A stretch of 5,908 bases of DNA from an uncultured Candidatus Nemicrothrix sp. (GTDB lineage: Bacteria; Actinomycetota; Acidimicrobiia; Acidimicrobiales; Acidimicrobilacustridaceae). Position 1 is the first letter of the stretch. Every line of letters starts with the position of its first letter. The translations under genes and the position numbers were made by a program. The notes beneath the pieces were generated by a model. That model was not told the DNA's origin, searched no databases, and saw only the letters and a list, made by a program, of their open reading frames with translations. Shown here in pieces: positions 4,670 to 5,908 of this stretch. Location of the stretch: positions 1 through 5,908 of the forward strand of contig CAIKHC010000405.1 in NCBI GenBank assembly GCA_903827085.1, in the 5' to 3' direction.

Positions 4670-5788
4670 TTACGAACTCCGGAACTGATTCCATCTCGTC
4701 AGTTCTTCAGCCGGCTTGCGCGGGGTGACGCGGAAGTCGGTGCCAATTGTGTGCGCAATTGGAAACAGACCTACCTGCATCCATTCGTCGTAGGGAATGC
4801 CCAACACTTCGGCAACTTCGCGCTCGCGGATCAACGTCAACGTCGTCCAAGCCGATCCGAGTCCGCGTGAGCGGAGGGCCAGCATGAACGACCACAGTGC
4901 AGGTACGACTGAACCCCAACGCCCCGCCTGCCAAAAGGTGGATGTGCGATCGGCGTGGGCCCCAGACCCGTTTCCATCAGTCCGACCAGCGACGATGGGA
5001 ACGCAAAGAACCGGGACCTTCTCAATATTCTCGGCAAGGTACGCAACACTTCGAGCGATGCGCTGTTGCGCTTCAGACGTGCGGTCAACTCGATCTTCGG
5101 CAGCATCGGTGCGAGGACGACCAATGAAATCGGCCATTGCCGAGCGATAGATCGCTGCGAGTTTGGCTTTGGTTTCGGCGTCATCGACAAATATGAACCG
5201 ATATGGCTGCTGGTTTGACCCATTGGGAGCGTGAACCGCAATCTCCATGCACTCGGCAATGACATCGCGGTCAACCGCACGTTCGAGATCAAGCCGCTGC
5301 CGAACCGACGGCGTCGTCATCAAAATCTCGTCAGGGTCATGAACGACAAGCGGGCCCTGAAACAAGGTTTCATAAGCGTTCAACGTTCCCCAGTGTTCCC
5401 AGATGCGGTCGATCAGTCCGTCATCGGTGAAGCGAAAGAGGAATCCGTAAACGTTTTCGTAGGGCTTGCCGCCGATGGTCGTCGCTTTATAGAGGTGTTG
5501 ACGGAAGACGTACGGCCCATCGGCAATCGTATGGACGTCATCGAAACTGACTGTTGACAGGTCATACCGATCGACTCGTCGACCGTTCGGTTGCGGAGGA
5601 GATGGCGCTCGTCCCAATATCCGCGCCCCAACTTCATCTTTGCCACGAAACACCGTTTGCCCGGGAACCGCCGGAAACTTTCCAAGACCGTTCCACCACT
5701 CGATGTCTTCGGTCATGAACGACAGGCGGTCGACCTCGCGCCCAGCGACAAAGAACTGTTCGACTGCGGATTTATTGCGATCGCTCAC
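4670..5788 (-). CDS. SnoaL/NTF2-like domain fused to a nitroreductase domain
   Basis: 372 aa from GTG 5788. Residues about 1-145 look like a SnoaL-like (NTF2 cone) domain: helix SAVEQFFVAG, DIEWWNG (28-34), VFRGKDEVGARI (46-57), RYDLSTVSFDDVHTIADG (74-91), YVFRQHLYKA and FLFRFTDDGLIDRIWEHW (116-133). Residues about 158-372 are a nitroreductase: SVRQRLDLERAVDRDVI (161-177), the FMN-contacting segment HAPNGSNQQPYRFIFV (186-201), SVVPALWSFMLALRSRGLGS (293-312) and VLGIPYDEWMQVGLFPIAHT (328-347). Usual nitroreductases are about 190-220 aa and stand alone, so the N-terminal half is extra. The frame is unbroken, and the internal ATG at 5320, near the start of the nitroreductase domain, has neither a Shine-Dalgarno sequence nor a TANNNT element, so a real fusion is the best reading. 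GTG 5788 is preferred over TTG 5800 because GGGGGA precedes it. The substrate is unknown; the SnoaL domain might bind or preprocess a hydrophobic substrate. Confidence 0.85.
   Translation of the reverse strand: MSDRNKSAVEQFFVAGREVDRLSFMTEDIEWWNGLGKFPAVPGQTVFRGKDEVGARILGRAPSPPQPNGRRVDRYDLSTVSFDDVHTIADGPYVFRQHLYKATTIGGKPYENVYGFLFRFTDDGLIDRIWEHWGTLNAYETLFQGPLVVHDPDEILMTTPSVRQRLDLERAVDRDVIAECMEIAVHAPNGSNQQPYRFIFVDDAETKAKLAAIYRSAMADFIGRPRTDAAEDRVDRTSEAQQRIARSVAYLAENIEKVPVLCVPIVAGRTDGNGSGAHADRTSTFWQAGRWGSVVPALWSFMLALRSRGLGSAWTTLTLIREREVAEVLGIPYDEWMQVGLFPIAHTIGTDFRVTPRKPAEELTRWNQFRSS
4682..4705 (+). terminator. Hairpin downstream of the monooxygenase gene, possible weak terminator
   Basis: Inverted repeat GAACTGA (4682-4688) and TCAGTTC (4699-4705) with a 10-nt loop, 19 nt past the monooxygenase stop and followed by TTCAG. 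It lies in the last codons of the opposing nitroreductase gene. The stem is only 7 bp and moderately AT-rich with almost no U tract, so support is weak. Confidence 0.2.
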
Positions 5789-5792
5789 TTGA

Positions 5793-5798
5793 TCCCCC
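5793..5798 (-). promoter_or_regulatory. Shine-Dalgarno sequence deciding the start of the SnoaL-nitroreductase gene
   Basis: The minus strand reads TTGGGGGATCAAGTG. The GGGGGA block lies 4 nt before GTG 5788, a short but workable spacing, and overlaps the alternative in-frame TTG at 5800. This favours the GTG as initiator. A TACGCT at 5839-5834 on the same strand is a possible -10 element about 45 nt upstream, but it is unsupported by a -35. Confidence 0.5.
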
Positions 5799-5854
5799 AA
5801 CCCAGCGGCGACACCGTCATCACCTAGTTGGCGAGCGTACTGCGAAGCGAAGAA

Positions 5855-5908
5855 TCAAATCTTCAACGGCTTATCGCTGAGACCCATCTGGACGCGATCT
5901 ACAAGTCC
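5855..5908 (-). CDS. Possible C-terminal end of an upstream gene (cut by the window edge)
   Basis: On the minus strand only one frame is open from the right edge. It encodes GLVDRVQMGLSDKPLKI and stops at TGA 5857-5855. The composition looks like normal protein, and a same-strand gene would be expected here in such a compact region. With 17 residues I cannot name a family. Its stop lies 66 nt before the SnoaL-nitroreductase start, so the two could be co-transcribed. An open run this short could also be chance. Confidence 0.35.
   Translation of the reverse strand, partial: GLVDRVQMGLSDKPLKI

Noticed and set aside
5318..5320. Internal ATG as the start of a separate nitroreductase gene
   Set aside because: There is no Shine-Dalgarno sequence or TANNNT element before it, no stop codon between the halves, and the upstream half has its own conserved-looking fold.
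1..5908. CRISPR array, tRNA/rRNA, insertion sequence or prophage remnant
   Set aside because: No regularly spaced direct repeats, cloverleaf-like sequence, terminal inverted repeats or transposase/integrase motifs were seen. The gene content is ordinary chromosomal.

Overview
The window looks like an ordinary, densely packed stretch of chromosome from a moderately GC-rich bacterium, most likely an actinobacterium. The support is a probable F420-type luciferase-like monooxygenase, a mycobacterial-style nitroreductase domain, and four genes that start 7-9 nt after a TANNNT -10 element, the arrangement expected of leaderless mRNAs. Some proteins (Cys-free thioredoxin-like, divergent eIF2B-like) remind me of Acidimicrobiia. 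That is recall, not a search result. There is no rRNA, tRNA, IS element, phage gene or CRISPR array.

Layout. Positions 1-1449 hold a minus-strand cluster, in transcription order: a four-helix membrane protein (1449-994), a divergent eIF2B/ribose-1,5-bisphosphate-isomerase-fold protein (968-168) and the N-terminus of a DUF885-like protein (146-1, cut by the window edge). The second and third genes are each preceded by the same short block CGGTAGGGT, so both may also have their own leaderless promoter. A 77-nt divergent promoter region separates this cluster from a plus-strand, cysteine-free thioredoxin-like protein (1527-2015). That gene converges, with a 1-nt gap, on a minus-strand peptide/nickel-type ABC transporter substrate-binding lipoprotein (3666-2017, TTG start). 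A 90-nt divergent region follows, and then a plus-strand luciferase-like monooxygenase (3757-4662). It converges, with a 7-nt gap, on a minus-strand protein in which a SnoaL/NTF2-like domain is fused to a nitroreductase domain (5788-4670). At the right edge there is probably the last 17 residues of another minus-strand gene (5908-5855).

How they fit together. No pathway is evident. The best functional pairing is the two flavin/deazaflavin oxidoreductases facing each other at 3757-5788. The substrate-binding protein has no permease or ATPase gene beside it here. I found no strong case for a new defence or mobile system. The points most worth following up are the SnoaL-nitroreductase fusion, the eIF2B-fold protein that seems to lack the family's catalytic residues, and the consistent leaderless promoter geometry, including one gene with a TTG start.
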